This document shows positions 26,807-35,588 of a stretch of 64,000 nucleotides of DNA, in pieces. This DNA is from JAHRAW01 sp965249835 (lineage in GTDB: Bacteria > Pseudomonadota > Gammaproteobacteria > Arenicellales > Poriferihabitantaceae). Made by a program: the position numbers and the translations under genes. Position 1 is the first letter of the stretch. The number at the start of each line of letters is the position of its first letter. The notes under the pieces were generated by a model that worked only from the letters and a program-made list of their open reading frames with translations, was not told the DNA's origin and did no database searches. The stretch covers positions 67,164 through 131,163 of the forward strand of contig CBDFMY010000004.1 of the NCBI GenBank assembly GCA_965249835.1, given 5' to 3'.

Positions 26807-27842
26807 CCCCAATCAAAAAATTGCCATTTACATGGAGGGACAACTCGACAGCGACCACGGCAAAATGGGTTTTGGCGTGATGCGTTATAGCCGCAATCCG
26901 GTTGGCTGCGTGGTTGATTCGACGCATGCCGGCAAAGTGGTTTCGCAAGTGTGCGAGTTGCCATTTGACTATCCGGTGGTCGCCGGCGTGGCCGACGCGG
27001 CGAAGTTGGGCGCGGAAGTTTTGGTGCTCGGCACCGCGCCGTCCGGCGGTATGGTGCCGCCGGAATGGGACGCACCATTGCGCGAATCTTTACGCCTCGG
27101 TATGTGCATCGTCAACGGACTGCACGACAACTTGAACGGTCGATTTGGAAACTTGCTGCAAAGCGGACAATGGATTTGGGATGTGCGCCAACCAACGCAT
27201 CTGCCACCGATCGCCACCGCGCGCGCGGCAAAACTCAACAACAAACGCGTGTTGTTGGTCGGCACCGACATGACGGTGGGAAAAATGACCGCGGGTCTGG
27301 AGATTCATCGCTGGATTCGCGCCCGCGGACACGACGCTGCGTTTCTCGCCACCGGACAAATCGGCATCACCATCACCGGCCGCGGCATTCCGCTGGACGC
27401 GTTCAAATTGGATTACGCTTGCGGGGCGGTGGAGCGCATGGTGATGGAGGCGGCCAATCACGACATCGTGTTCATTGAAGGCCAGGGTTCGCTGTTGCAT
27501 CCCGGTAGCAGTGCCACGCTTTCACTGCTACGCGGCAGTTGCGCCACGCATCTGATTATGTGCCACCGCGCGCGCATGAAGCAGTTGCGTGCGCCGGTTT
27601 CGGTGCGTATTCCGCCGCTCAAAGAGTTTATTCGGTTGAATGAAGAAGTGGCGTGCGTCTGCGGCTCGCTGACTTCGGCGACCACCATCGGCATCGCGCT
27701 CAATACCGCGTTGCTGGATGATGCGGACGCCCGCGCCGAGATTGAAAAACTCGAACAGGAAGTGCAACTTCCAGTGACCGATGTGGTGCGTTATGACCCG
27801 GCAAAACTCGGCGGCTTGTTGATTGACGATGTAATGCAATGA
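26799..27842 (+). CDS. dgcN: DUF1611 protein, probable D-glutamate N-acetyltransferase (DgcN-type)
   Basis: A 347-aa DUF1611 protein. After an N-terminal domain it has a P-loop-like GTDMTVGKMTAGLE segment (about 152-165), and EGQGSLLHPG near 226-235, both typical of the family. In the described pathway it forms N-acetyl-D-glutamate, which the neighbouring epimerase converts to the L-form. The start at ATG 26799 overlaps the previous stop, and its own stop overlaps the cyclase start as ATGA, so all three genes are translationally coupled. Confidence 0.85.
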   Translation: MLDPNQKIAIYMEGQLDSDHGKMGFGVMRYSRNPVGCVVDSTHAGKVVSQVCELPFDYPVVAGVADAAKLGAEVLVLGTAPSGGMVPPEWDAPLRESLRLGMCIVNGLHDNLNGRFGNLLQSGQWIWDVRQPTHLPPIATARAAKLNNKRVLLVGTDMTVGKMTAGLEIHRWIRARGHDAAFLATGQIGITITGRGIPLDAFKLDYACGAVERMVMEAANHDIVFIEGQGSLLHPGSSATLSLLRGSCATHLIMCHRARMKQLRAPVSVRIPPLKEFIRLNEEVACVCGSLTSATTIGIALNTALLDDADARAEIEKLEQEVQLPVTDVVRYDPAKLGGLLIDDVMQ

Positions 27843-29647
27843 AAAAAACCACGCGCAAACGCAGCATTGGAATCACCACGCTGCTGTCCGCCATCATCGC
27901 CGGTTTGGTGTTGTTGTCGACCGGCCTGGTGCTGGCGTTGTCATCACAGACGGCGTGGCGAAGCACCATCGAACTGTTGACCGCCCAAGCCGAACTGGCG
28001 GTGACGCTTATCGAACAAGAGATTCGCAACCACGTTAATCCGGGGCTGGAAATTTCTCGTTACATTCACGAACAAGTCGCCACCGGACAACTGCATCCGG
28101 AAAACCCCGAGGAATTGGTCGCCGCGTTCAAGGGCGCGCTGGCCGCCGCTCCGCAAATCGCCGGCGTGGTGTTGTGGGATCACAACCTCACCAAGATGGA
28201 AATACGCCGCTCCGAAAGCGGGTTTGTGTCGGTGCGCCGCGAACAAGAGACGGTAACGCCGGAATTGCTTGCGATGATCGACGGTGCCCGTGCCAAAGGC
28301 GAACCGTCGTGGGCGCCGCCGAACGATGGTGATGCCGAAGCGAACTATGTCTACACGCTCACGCCGCTCAACTACCGGGGTCAATATTGGGGCGTGATGG
28401 CGACCGGCGTGACCATCAACAACTTATCTTCCATTCTGAAACGCATCGGCGACCGGCGTGGCATGACTCCGTTCATTCTGTACGGCGATGATGTGCTGGC
28501 GCATCCCGCGCTTGACCAACAGTTATTGAAGTTCGGGGATAACAACGCGCCGAGATTGCTGAAAATCTCGGAACTGGATGATCCCATAGTCGCGCAATTT
28601 TACCAAACCGAATCTTTTACTCCGCCGGATGCAAACTTTGAAATTCGCACCATAAACAATGCCGCGGATGAAGAGTATCTGGTGCTGTCCAGAGCCACCA
28701 GCGAGTTTGGCGATACCCCATGGCAGATTGGCATCTACGGTCCGGCCGAATCATGGGGCAAACAAATCGAGCGTCTGATTGGTTCGATGATCGCCGGCAT
28801 CATCGTGCTTGCGCTGGCGATTGTGTGTGCGTTGTGGGTCGCGCGCAAAATTTCTCGTCCGATTCGCGGTCTGGCTGCTTCCGCCGAAAAAATCGGAATG
28901 CTTGAGTTGGCCGATGTCGCCGACATCACTCATTCGGGAATCAAAGAACTGGACGATCAGGCGAACGCGTTCAACCGCATGGTGGACGGTTTGCGTTGGT
29001 TCGAAACATATATACCCAAACAGTTGGTGCGCAAACTCATCCGCGGAAGCGGCGACGGGAATGCCGTGGTTGAATCGCGGGAAACAGAATTGAGCGTGAT
29101 GTTCACCGACATCATCGGCTTCACCGTGCTATCGGAAACCATGCCGCCGAGCGAAGTCGGCGACCTGCTCAACAACCATTTCGAGATTGTCGCACGCTGC
29201 ATCGAAGCCGAGGGTGGCACGTTGGATAAATACATCGGCGATGCGGTGATGGCTTTTTGGGGCGCGCCCGAAGAACAACCGGACCACGCCCAACGCGCCT
29301 GTCGCGCCGCGCTCGCTATTGCCGATGCACTCAACGCCGCCGCCGGCGAACACGCGCCAACGGTGCGAATCAAGATGGCAATTCACAGCGGACCGCTACT
29401 GGTCGGTAATATCGGCGCCAGTTCGCGCATGAACTATACGGTCATCGGCGACACTGTGAACACCTGCAGCCGTATCGAATCGCTGTGCGGAAAATTCGAC
29501 GACGGCGCGCCGGCCATCATTCTGGCGAGTTCGGACACCGCCAAACTCGCGCGATCGGATTCAACGCTGCAGTTCGAAGAAGTCGGCGGGCATGAAGTAA
29601 AGGGACGTAGCGGGGAAGTGCATGTTTGTCGGCTTCGGCGCAAATGA
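27839..29647 (+). CDS. Membrane-bound class III adenylate/guanylate cyclase with periplasmic sensor and HAMP
   Basis: A 602-aa protein. A membrane span is at about 12-34, a periplasmic sensor domain of about 270 residues follows, then a second span (about 312-332), a HAMP region (RKISRPIRGLAASAEKIG) and a linker. The cyclase catalytic domain starts near residue 415. Metal-binding aspartates are in MFTDIIGF and IGDAVMAFWG, and the transition-state segment is NYTVIGDTVNTCSR. It makes cAMP or cGMP in response to a periplasmic ligand. Coupling to dgcN suggests the ligand may relate to D-glutamate or peptidoglycan fragments; this is inference. Confidence 0.9.
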   Translation: MKKTTRKRSIGITTLLSAIIAGLVLLSTGLVLALSSQTAWRSTIELLTAQAELAVTLIEQEIRNHVNPGLEISRYIHEQVATGQLHPENPEELVAAFKGALAAAPQIAGVVLWDHNLTKMEIRRSESGFVSVRREQETVTPELLAMIDGARAKGEPSWAPPNDGDAEANYVYTLTPLNYRGQYWGVMATGVTINNLSSILKRIGDRRGMTPFILYGDDVLAHPALDQQLLKFGDNNAPRLLKISELDDPIVAQFYQTESFTPPDANFEIRTINNAADEEYLVLSRATSEFGDTPWQIGIYGPAESWGKQIERLIGSMIAGIIVLALAIVCALWVARKISRPIRGLAASAEKIGMLELADVADITHSGIKELDDQANAFNRMVDGLRWFETYIPKQLVRKLIRGSGDGNAVVESRETELSVMFTDIIGFTVLSETMPPSEVGDLLNNHFEIVARCIEAEGGTLDKYIGDAVMAFWGAPEEQPDHAQRACRAALAIADALNAAAGEHAPTVRIKMAIHSGPLLVGNIGASSRMNYTVIGDTVNTCSRIESLCGKFDDGAPAIILASSDTAKLARSDSTLQFEEVGGHEVKGRSGEVHVCRLRRK

Positions 29648-29995
29648 CAGTGGTGTGCGAAGGGCAATGGCGGCGGCTTACGCCGCCGAGTAACCTGTGG
29701 CTGATATGCAAAGGTTCGCTTGCGCGTGCTCGCGCTTTGCGGGGGTAAGTTTCCACGCGCCAGTTGATTGGGAGAATAGAGTAAGTGGGCGTGACAACGA
29801 GAGAATCAGTATTCGTCATTCTTGTATGTGTTCACTAATTAACTGCCCGTTTTGTTCCTTTCCAGTGGTATTTTAGCACCGCCCTCTTGGCCGTCATTCT
29901 CGCCGGCAGGCGGGAATCCAGACGCGGCGGAGTTGCGCAATAGCGGCGGCGGAGCCGCGCCGTTCAATGCGCAATGACGGCAAAGCGGTGATACA
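29648..29995. repeat. Family C dispersed repeat upstream of the motor-like operon
   Basis: About 29815-29985 is the reverse complement of the module at 16050-16165 (GTATGTGTTCACTAATTAAC, AGCACCGCCCTCTTGGCC, GCCGGCAGGCGGGAATCC). It ends with a short array of GC-rich alternating GGCGGCGGAGCC sequence. About 29648-29814 shows no gene. The operon's promoter must lie in or just after the repeat. Confidence 0.7.
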
Positions 29996-31171
29996 ATGCC
30001 GACTCAAACACGCGTATCCAAAAAATCACCCAAAAATTCGCCAAAAAACTTTAACCACCCAACATCAACCCCCAAACACCGCCCTCAAATGCCCATGATC
30101 CCGAACTGGCCGGCCCGCTTGTCGTTGTTGCTTTATTTCATCCTGCTGGTGCTGGTCGCCGTCAATCTGGCACTGGTGCTGGAATTGCCGGTGCTGTGGG
30201 CGGCGATTCCGCTGGGCGTTGCGCTGATGGTGGTGGTCGCCACCTGGCTTTCCCGCGGCACCGCGCGCACGCTGTTCGGCTGTTTACTCGCTTTCGGCAT
30301 CATCGGTCTGGCAGCGGTGGCGGTGGTGCTGGCGGTGCCGGCCTGGCAGGTGATTGCCGATGGTGCCAGCCGCTCCTGGGCCGGGCGCATGGCGCCGCTG
30401 TTTGTCGCCGCGCTCGCGCTTCACGCCTGCAATCTGTGGGTCTCAACGATAATCTCCGGCGAGCACGACGAAGCCCTCGAGCGTCTGGCGCGCCTGTTTT
30501 ATGGGCCCGGCATCCTGCCATCTTTGATCACCGCGTTGATTTTGTGCGCCGGCCTGATTCTCGGGCTGGAACTGCTGGCGCGTAGCGGCGACGAGGCGCA
30601 GGCGGTGACGCGGCGCTTTCTTGAGCGCGGCGTAATCCCGCCGATTACCGTGCTGCTGTTTTTCTGGGGCGTGCTGTTGTTGCTCGGCAAGTGGTGGAAT
30701 GGCTGGTATCTGCGCCGCGTGCTGGCGCGCTGGCACACCCGTCTCGGGGCATCACCGAGCGCGACCACGCGGGTTGAAGCGAGTTTTGATGCGTTGCGCG
30801 AACACCCCGACCAAATGGACGAGGGGTTACAACTGCTGTGGCGGCGACACGAAGAATCGTGGCTGCTACCGCGCTACCTCAGTTGGGCGGTGCCAATTCT
30901 CGGCTTCATCGGCACCGTGCTCGGCATCTCGCTGGCCGCCGAAGGCATCCGCCGCATCATCGCCTCGGACGCCGGGCTGACGAGTCTGTCGAGCGATCTC
31001 GACGGCGCCATCGCCCCGCTCGGCATCGCCTTTGACACCACCTTGATCGCGCTCTCGCTGAGCGTGGTGCTGACTTTGGTGCTGGTGCTGGTGCAGCGTT
31101 TTGAAGTGCGCCTGCTCACCACGCTGGAGCGGCGGGTGCGCGAGGCGGCAAGTGTAGCGCGTGAGATCTGA
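29996..31171 (+). CDS. MotA/TolQ/ExbB-family proton-channel protein
   Basis: A 391-aa polytopic protein with about eight hydrophobic segments. The last two carry the family signature: VPILGFIGTVLGISLAA (about 300-316) and IAPLGIAFDTTLIALSLSVV (about 341-360), equivalent to the channel-lining helices of TolQ/ExbB/MotA. There is a cytoplasmic loop of about 70 residues before them. The first 32 residues are basic and proline-rich, so the real start may be ATG 30089 or 30095. It is the first gene of a four-gene operon and would form the ion-driven stator ring. Confidence 0.78.
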   Translation: MPTQTRVSKKSPKNSPKNFNHPTSTPKHRPQMPMIPNWPARLSLLLYFILLVLVAVNLALVLELPVLWAAIPLGVALMVVVATWLSRGTARTLFGCLLAFGIIGLAAVAVVLAVPAWQVIADGASRSWAGRMAPLFVAALALHACNLWVSTIISGEHDEALERLARLFYGPGILPSLITALILCAGLILGLELLARSGDEAQAVTRRFLERGVIPPITVLLFFWGVLLLLGKWWNGWYLRRVLARWHTRLGASPSATTRVEASFDALREHPDQMDEGLQLLWRRHEESWLLPRYLSWAVPILGFIGTVLGISLAAEGIRRIIASDAGLTSLSSDLDGAIAPLGIAFDTTLIALSLSVVLTLVLVLVQRFEVRLLTTLERRVREAASVAREI

Positions 31172-31703
31172 TTCCGCGTCATCGCGATCAACCTCCTCCG
31201 GAGACATCCTGCAGGAGGAAAACAATGCGCCGATGATGGCGATCTTCGGCGGCGTGTTCGGTTTGCTGTTGGTTTTTCTGGTGGTGGTCAATTTATATTC
31301 GGACGCGGCTCAGCGCGAACGGCTGGAGCGCGGCGGCGAGGACGGCTTGTATCGCATCGAGCGGCTGGATGGCGGCAGCGGTTTCGTGGTGATTACCTTC
31401 CCCGGTGAATTGCGCATCATCGAAACCGGTGCCAGCATCAACCCGGCCACGGTGTGCGACGATGGTGGCGCGTTTCCCGATTACGCCCGTCGCGTGTATG
31501 AAAACGACGGCGACCAGTTGGTGTTCTTCATGCTCGAAGGCAGCGTACCGACTATGGCCGCGGCGCGTGAATGTCTGCGCCAGATGTGGCCCGGGCAAAT
31601 CCTGACCATCGGCTGGGTAATCGCCGACAACGAATTGCTGAAGTCGGTGACGCTGGGCGACATCCCCGGCTACATCCGCGACTACGCCGAGGAGCGGCCA
31701 TGA
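31161..31703 (+). CDS. Single-span ExbD/MotB-like protein, no TM aspartate
   Basis: A 180-aa protein with a 24-residue cytoplasmic tail, one membrane span (MAIFGGVFGLLLVFLVVV, about 26-43) and a periplasmic domain of about 130 residues. The topology is that of ExbD/TolR/MotB, but the span has no acidic residue, so it should not translocate protons itself. It overlaps the channel gene by 11 nt (GTG start 31161) and the next gene by 4 nt (ATGA). An internal ATG at 31233 after AGGAGG is an alternative start. I do not recognise the periplasmic domain. Confidence 0.65.
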   Translation: MRSDSASSRSTSSGDILQEENNAPMMAIFGGVFGLLLVFLVVVNLYSDAAQRERLERGGEDGLYRIERLDGGSGFVVITFPGELRIIETGASINPATVCDDGGAFPDYARRVYENDGDQLVFFMLEGSVPTMAAARECLRQMWPGQILTIGWVIADNELLKSVTLGDIPGYIRDYAEERP

Positions 31704-33421
31704 AGAGCGGCACCCGTCTGCCCGATTTCGCCGGGGTGGCACTGGTGGACATCCTCGCCAATGGCCTGGCGATGCTGATTATCGTCATCGTGCTGAGCAT
31801 CGCTGCGCGCACCGAGCACGAGGAACGCACCAGCGCGCAAGTGGAAGAAGTGGAAACCATGATGAGTCGTCGTTTCAGCACCTCGCTGGTGCTGAACAGC
31901 CTGGCCGCCAGTCCGCCGGCGCAACTGCACGATTACGACACCTCGCCCCTCGATCAGGAACCGGACCCGTATTTGCTACCGATTATTGAATTGCATCGCA
32001 AGTTCGTACGCAATCTTCACACCGGCAGGATATGGAGCCGCGAAGAACTGCTGCGCGAACCGAACGCGATGGATGTGTGGCTGGAGAGTTTTGATGCGGA
32101 TCGAAAATTGCGACTGCGCACCGATGTGTATGATGTCGCGCAGTTCTATCTGGTGATGTCGATTCTGCGCGACCACGGCATCTCGGTGCGCCACTGGCAT
32201 TTTCTTGACGGCGGCGGGATGGATTTTGCCCGGATGGGTAATTGTCCGCCCGGTGTCGCCGCGCAGGATTGCCATGGTATGGGTGGCGGTCAAGGCAACG
32301 GGCACGGCGACGGGTCATCGACATTGCCGATGCTGACATCCGGCTCCGGCGCGGGCGGCGGCGAAGCCTGGCCACCGTTGGGGCTACTCAACGACGGCAA
32401 GGGCGGCGGTGCGGGGTCGGGAGCTGCACCGTTCCCCGGCGGTGCGGCACTCGGCGGAGTCGGGGAATTTGCCGGCGGTTTGCCGGGTGCGGGTGGTGAG
32501 TTCGCGGGCAGTTTTCCCAATGCGCGCCCGGGGCTTGGCGGCAAATCCCGCGGCTTGCTCGGTGCCAATGCCGGGCAAGGGTTGGGGCAAGAGGGTGCGC
32601 AGACCCGCTTCCGGCTGTCCAGCCCGGAGTCGTTGCGCCCGGATCAGGGGCAGTCACTGGATTGGGGCGCGCACGCGCCGACCGCCGAACAGATACTGGC
32701 GATGCTGCTGGACTTTATCGGCGAGTTGCAAGCGACCCTTGACGCGGGTGCTTCCCCCAGCGCGCAACTGGCTAACTTTGAGCAGTTCATCCGCCGGCGA
32801 CTCATGGCACCGTTGACTCCCGACCAAGCCACGCGTGATTTGATTGGCGCCTTGGTGGCGGAGATTGCTCGACCGTTTGCGGATGTGAATAACGGGCAAT
32901 TGCTGGAGGTCATTTCGCTGGCGAATAACGCACGCAATGACACCGCGCTCATCGTCCAGACCAATCGGCGGTTGCGGAGCGTGGCGGTGGAGCGGGCCGG
33001 GCTCGACCTGATGCCATTGCCCGATGCGGCGCGACCGATGTTGCGGTTGAACGCGCATCCCGATATTTGGCGCGGTCTGTCGTTGCCGCTGGAGCCGAAC
33101 GCGATTTTGCTGATGCCGCCCGAACAACGCGACCCCGAGCAGTTGCGCTGGCGCGCCGTGGCTTATATCGCCCCCGAATTTGATGACTTCATCATCGGCT
33201 TCGCCTACGCTGCGGTTGACCCCGGCGGGCGACTGGTGGTGCGCGCCGAGGACAATCGCGTGCGCCTCGGTGGCAGTTCGTTGCAAACGCAATACCGCGA
33301 GGCGTTGTTCGGCGCGCGCAGTTGGTTGGTGGCGCTTTACGCCGGACTGGTATTGGGATTACTCGGTCTGCTGTTGGCATGGCGGCTGACGGTGCGGCCG
33401 ACGATGCGGCGTCGTGCCTGA
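31700..33421 (+). CDS. ExbD-like protein with long periplasmic region and glycine-rich linker
   Basis: A 573-aa protein starting at ATG 31700 (ATGA overlap with the previous stop). The N-terminal span follows the ExbD pattern: VALVDILANGLAMLIIVIVL with an aspartate at D17, the position of the proton-carrying residue in ExbD/TolR. Residues about 190-310 are very rich in glycine, alanine and proline, probably a flexible linker. A globular part follows, with a second membrane span near the C-terminus (LVALYAGLVLGLLGLLLAW). Two spans flank about 500 periplasmic residues, which is unusual for ExbD/MotB proteins. No OmpA-like peptidoglycan-binding motif is visible. Confidence 0.65.
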   Translation: MKSGTRLPDFAGVALVDILANGLAMLIIVIVLSIAARTEHEERTSAQVEEVETMMSRRFSTSLVLNSLAASPPAQLHDYDTSPLDQEPDPYLLPIIELHRKFVRNLHTGRIWSREELLREPNAMDVWLESFDADRKLRLRTDVYDVAQFYLVMSILRDHGISVRHWHFLDGGGMDFARMGNCPPGVAAQDCHGMGGGQGNGHGDGSSTLPMLTSGSGAGGGEAWPPLGLLNDGKGGGAGSGAAPFPGGAALGGVGEFAGGLPGAGGEFAGSFPNARPGLGGKSRGLLGANAGQGLGQEGAQTRFRLSSPESLRPDQGQSLDWGAHAPTAEQILAMLLDFIGELQATLDAGASPSAQLANFEQFIRRRLMAPLTPDQATRDLIGALVAEIARPFADVNNGQLLEVISLANNARNDTALIVQTNRRLRSVAVERAGLDLMPLPDAARPMLRLNAHPDIWRGLSLPLEPNAILLMPPEQRDPEQLRWRAVAYIAPEFDDFIIGFAYAAVDPGGRLVVRAEDNRVRLGGSSLQTQYREALFGARSWLVALYAGLVLGLLGLLLAWRLTVRPTMRRRA

Positions 33422-33439
33422 GTCGCGCAGGAAGCAAAC

Positions 33440-34999
33440 ATGAAACCATACATCGCGGCGTTCGGGCTCGGCGTGTTGCTGGTGTTGCTCGCGCTGCTAA
33501 CGCGCTTTGGCTCCCACGCCTTGCGCGGCGACACGGTGATGGTGCAGTTGGGTTTTACCAACTCATCCAGCACCCGCGCCCGGGCACTGGATGAAGAACT
33601 ATTGAAAACGCTGGAGCGCGGGCATTTCGGTGCCGAATTGCGACAGCGTCTGCACCGTCCGGCGCACAAGGTGCAACTCAATGGTTTTTATGCCGACATC
33701 TGCGAGGTGCGGCAGATTGACTTCGAACGTTTCGCCAGTTGGCGTCGGCGCATTGGCGGCGACACCGACTTCGGCGCGGGTGCGTTACACAGTTCGTCTA
33801 GCGGACATCGCATCGCCGGCTTGTTGCAATCGCCGGCGAGCGGCGTCAATTACACCGGTGCCGCCGCCTATTGCGAAGCCGCCGGCGGTCGCTTGCCGTG
33901 GGCCGAGGAATGGGAGGCGCTGGCGGTCGGTGGTGGCGGGCGTTTATATCCGTGGGGCGACACTTTCGACGAAAGTTCGTGGCCCTATCAGGCCGCCCAC
34001 CGCAACGCCTCGCAACCTTGCGGCATGCACCCGTCGGCGGCAACCCCCGAAGGCATACACGACCTGGCCGGCAATGTAATGGAGTGGAGTCGCGGTCAGC
34101 GCGTGGCGTATCCACCGCAGCCGGGCGCACACGGCGCACCGGCGGTGCGCACCAGCGGTCGGGCACTCTATGCGTTGTCTGCCGCCTGGCTTGGCATCAA
34201 GCCGGAAACGCGCAGTCATCATCTGGGCTTTCGTTGCGTCTATGACCAGCCGCCGCCGAAGTCGTTGCCGTGGGGTGCGGTGCCGGCACAGGTCACGGTG
34301 GCGGGTGGCGAGTATCCGCTCGGTGTGCCGCGAGACTTGCGGCTTGCGCGGATTGCGGTGTTGCTACCGGTGGCTCAACAGCGGGAGGCGCGCGCTCTGG
34401 TGGATACGCCGCAAAAAAAGCCGCGCTCGCTGGAGGTGTCGCGGTGTGAGGTCAGCCGCAACGACTACCGCACGTTTTTGCGCCATCCGCTGGTGCAACT
34501 CGGGCTATTCGCCAACGAACACGAACCGCACGGGCAGGACTACACGCCGCGCAACTGGCAACGACAAATGGAACAACCCGAACTGCCGGTGAGCGGGATC
34601 AACTGGTGGGCAGCTGATGCGTTCGCACGCTGGGCCGGCGGGCGGTTGCCGCGCATCGAGGAATGGCAGTTGCTGGCGGCGGGAGCAAATGCCAACCCGT
34701 ATCCGTGGGGCGATGACTATACGGCCGGCGATGCCGCCACCGGCGACCAGCCGCAACCGGGCACGCATCGCTGCGGACAGGCGGCGCGTGATCGCAGTGC
34801 CGACGGCGTGCGCGACCTGTCCGGCAATGTTTCAGAGTGGACCATGTCGGTCACCGCGGAACGGGGCGACTACGCCGCCTGGGTGCAAGGTGGCAACTGG
34901 CTGTTACCCGGCAGGATAACGGCGCGTAGCGTGTTTGGAAGGCCGGTGCCGTTGAATCATCGGTCGGAAAGCATTGGTTTCCGGGTGGTGTATGATTAG
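33440..34999 (+). CDS. Membrane-anchored protein with two FGE-sulfatase (SUMF1) domains
   Basis: A 519-aa protein with a signal anchor at about 5-22 and two tandem FGE-sulfatase folds (about 75-270 and 290-519). Each has the family landmarks: EVRQIDFERF / EVSRNDYRTF, GRLPWAEEWEAL / GRLPRIEEWQLL, YPWGD, DLAGNVMEW / DLSGNVSEW, and GFRCVYD / GFRVVYD. The paired copper-binding cysteines of true formylglycine-generating enzymes are not seen in either domain, so it is likely structural, like GldJ and GldK of Bacteroidetes gliding and type IX secretion. It follows the ExbD-like gene after 18 nt. Confidence 0.82.
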   Translation: MKPYIAAFGLGVLLVLLALLTRFGSHALRGDTVMVQLGFTNSSSTRARALDEELLKTLERGHFGAELRQRLHRPAHKVQLNGFYADICEVRQIDFERFASWRRRIGGDTDFGAGALHSSSSGHRIAGLLQSPASGVNYTGAAAYCEAAGGRLPWAEEWEALAVGGGGRLYPWGDTFDESSWPYQAAHRNASQPCGMHPSAATPEGIHDLAGNVMEWSRGQRVAYPPQPGAHGAPAVRTSGRALYALSAAWLGIKPETRSHHLGFRCVYDQPPPKSLPWGAVPAQVTVAGGEYPLGVPRDLRLARIAVLLPVAQQREARALVDTPQKKPRSLEVSRCEVSRNDYRTFLRHPLVQLGLFANEHEPHGQDYTPRNWQRQMEQPELPVSGINWWAADAFARWAGGRLPRIEEWQLLAAGANANPYPWGDDYTAGDAATGDQPQPGTHRCGQAARDRSADGVRDLSGNVSEWTMSVTAERGDYAAWVQGGNWLLPGRITARSVFGRPVPLNHRSESIGFRVVYD

Positions 35000-35000
35000 A

Positions 35001-35093
35001 ATAAGGTTCAAGATACTCTAAGTTTGTAGAAAATGATGTCAACCCAAAGCTAAAATGTCCACTTTTCTCCAAAGCTAAAATGTCCCCTTTTCT
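35001..35093 (-). mobile_element. IS21-like terminal repeat remnant
   Basis: Two tandem 25-bp units (35044-35068 and 35069-35093) contain AAAGCTAAAATGTCC, differing at one base. Multiple repeats of this type, GGACATTTTAGCTTTG on the other strand next to TTGACA, are typical of IS21-family ends. No istA or istB is left. The stretch is bounded on both sides by AAGGTTCAAGATACT (35001-35016 and 35102-35117), the 3' tail of the IS1595 transposase relic, so it was probably inserted into that element. Confidence 0.45.
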
Positions 35094-35107
35094 TCATTTA
35101 TTAAGGT

Positions 35108-35395
35108 TCAAGATACTTTAAGCGGTCGATTTCGGATAGATGTTAGCAGATATTTATACATGTTTTCGTGGCGTGTATGGAAGCGAAACTCGCACTCTTT
35201 CAGATGGTAGTAAAAGGTCTGTTTATGAATGCCCCTGAAGCGGGTAAGGCGCACTTTGCACAGCCCCCAAAAGTTCTCAATGCCGTTGATGTGATTGCTG
35301 CCTCGTGCAAACTCGTTGTGCCCATGTCTGATGCGGTAATGTCGTTTATATCCAAAGTCGGCGAGCCCATTATTATTCGCGGCATCAAAGCGTCT
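35108..35395 (-). pseudogene. IS1595-family (ISXO2-like) transposase, C-terminal relic
   Basis: The minus strand reads through about 95 codons to TGA at 35108-35110. It includes FGYKRHYRIRHGHNEFARGS, then HINGIENFWG, HLKECEFRFHTRH and NMYKYLLTSIRNRPLKVS, which match the C-terminal third of ISXO2-like transposases. The N-terminal two thirds are absent: the frame is cut at about 35395 where a family C repeat begins. It is a dead fragment. Confidence 0.78.
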
Positions 35396-35500
35396 GAATC
35401 CCCGCTGCGGCGAGAATGACGGCCGAGAGGGCGGTGCTAAAACACCACTGGAAATGAGGAAGAAACTGTCAGCGGAATAGTGAACTTATACAACTAATGA
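35396..35500 (+). repeat. Family C dispersed repeat, truncating the IS1595 relic
   Basis: This contains GCGGCGAGAATGACGG, AGGGCGGTGCTAAAACACCA and AGCGGAATAGTGAACTTATA in the same order as 16060-16165. It starts where the transposase frame ends, so it either inserted into the element or marks a recombination point. The remaining 88 bp to the next gene carry only its leader. Confidence 0.7.
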
Positions 35501-35588
35501 CGAGTGAGAGGGCATATTTGCCCTTGCAAACCGGTACGCATTATTGATAATCTACCATCCCCCACCTTACGATTTGGAGAATTCAACC

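Noticed and set aside
29996..33421. Zorya (ZorA/ZorB) defence system
   Set aside because: The channel and ExbD-like proteins are motor-like, but there is no OmpA-type domain on the partners, no long cytoplasmic tail on the channel, and no ZorC/D/E helicase or nuclease downstream.
31976..34245. Many long open frames on both strands of the motor-like operon
   Set aside because: High GC content removes stop codons; these frames are arginine/proline-rich, have no ribosome sites and match no family.
33440..34999. Active formylglycine-generating enzyme
   Set aside because: No paired active-site cysteines are visible and no sulfatase gene is near.
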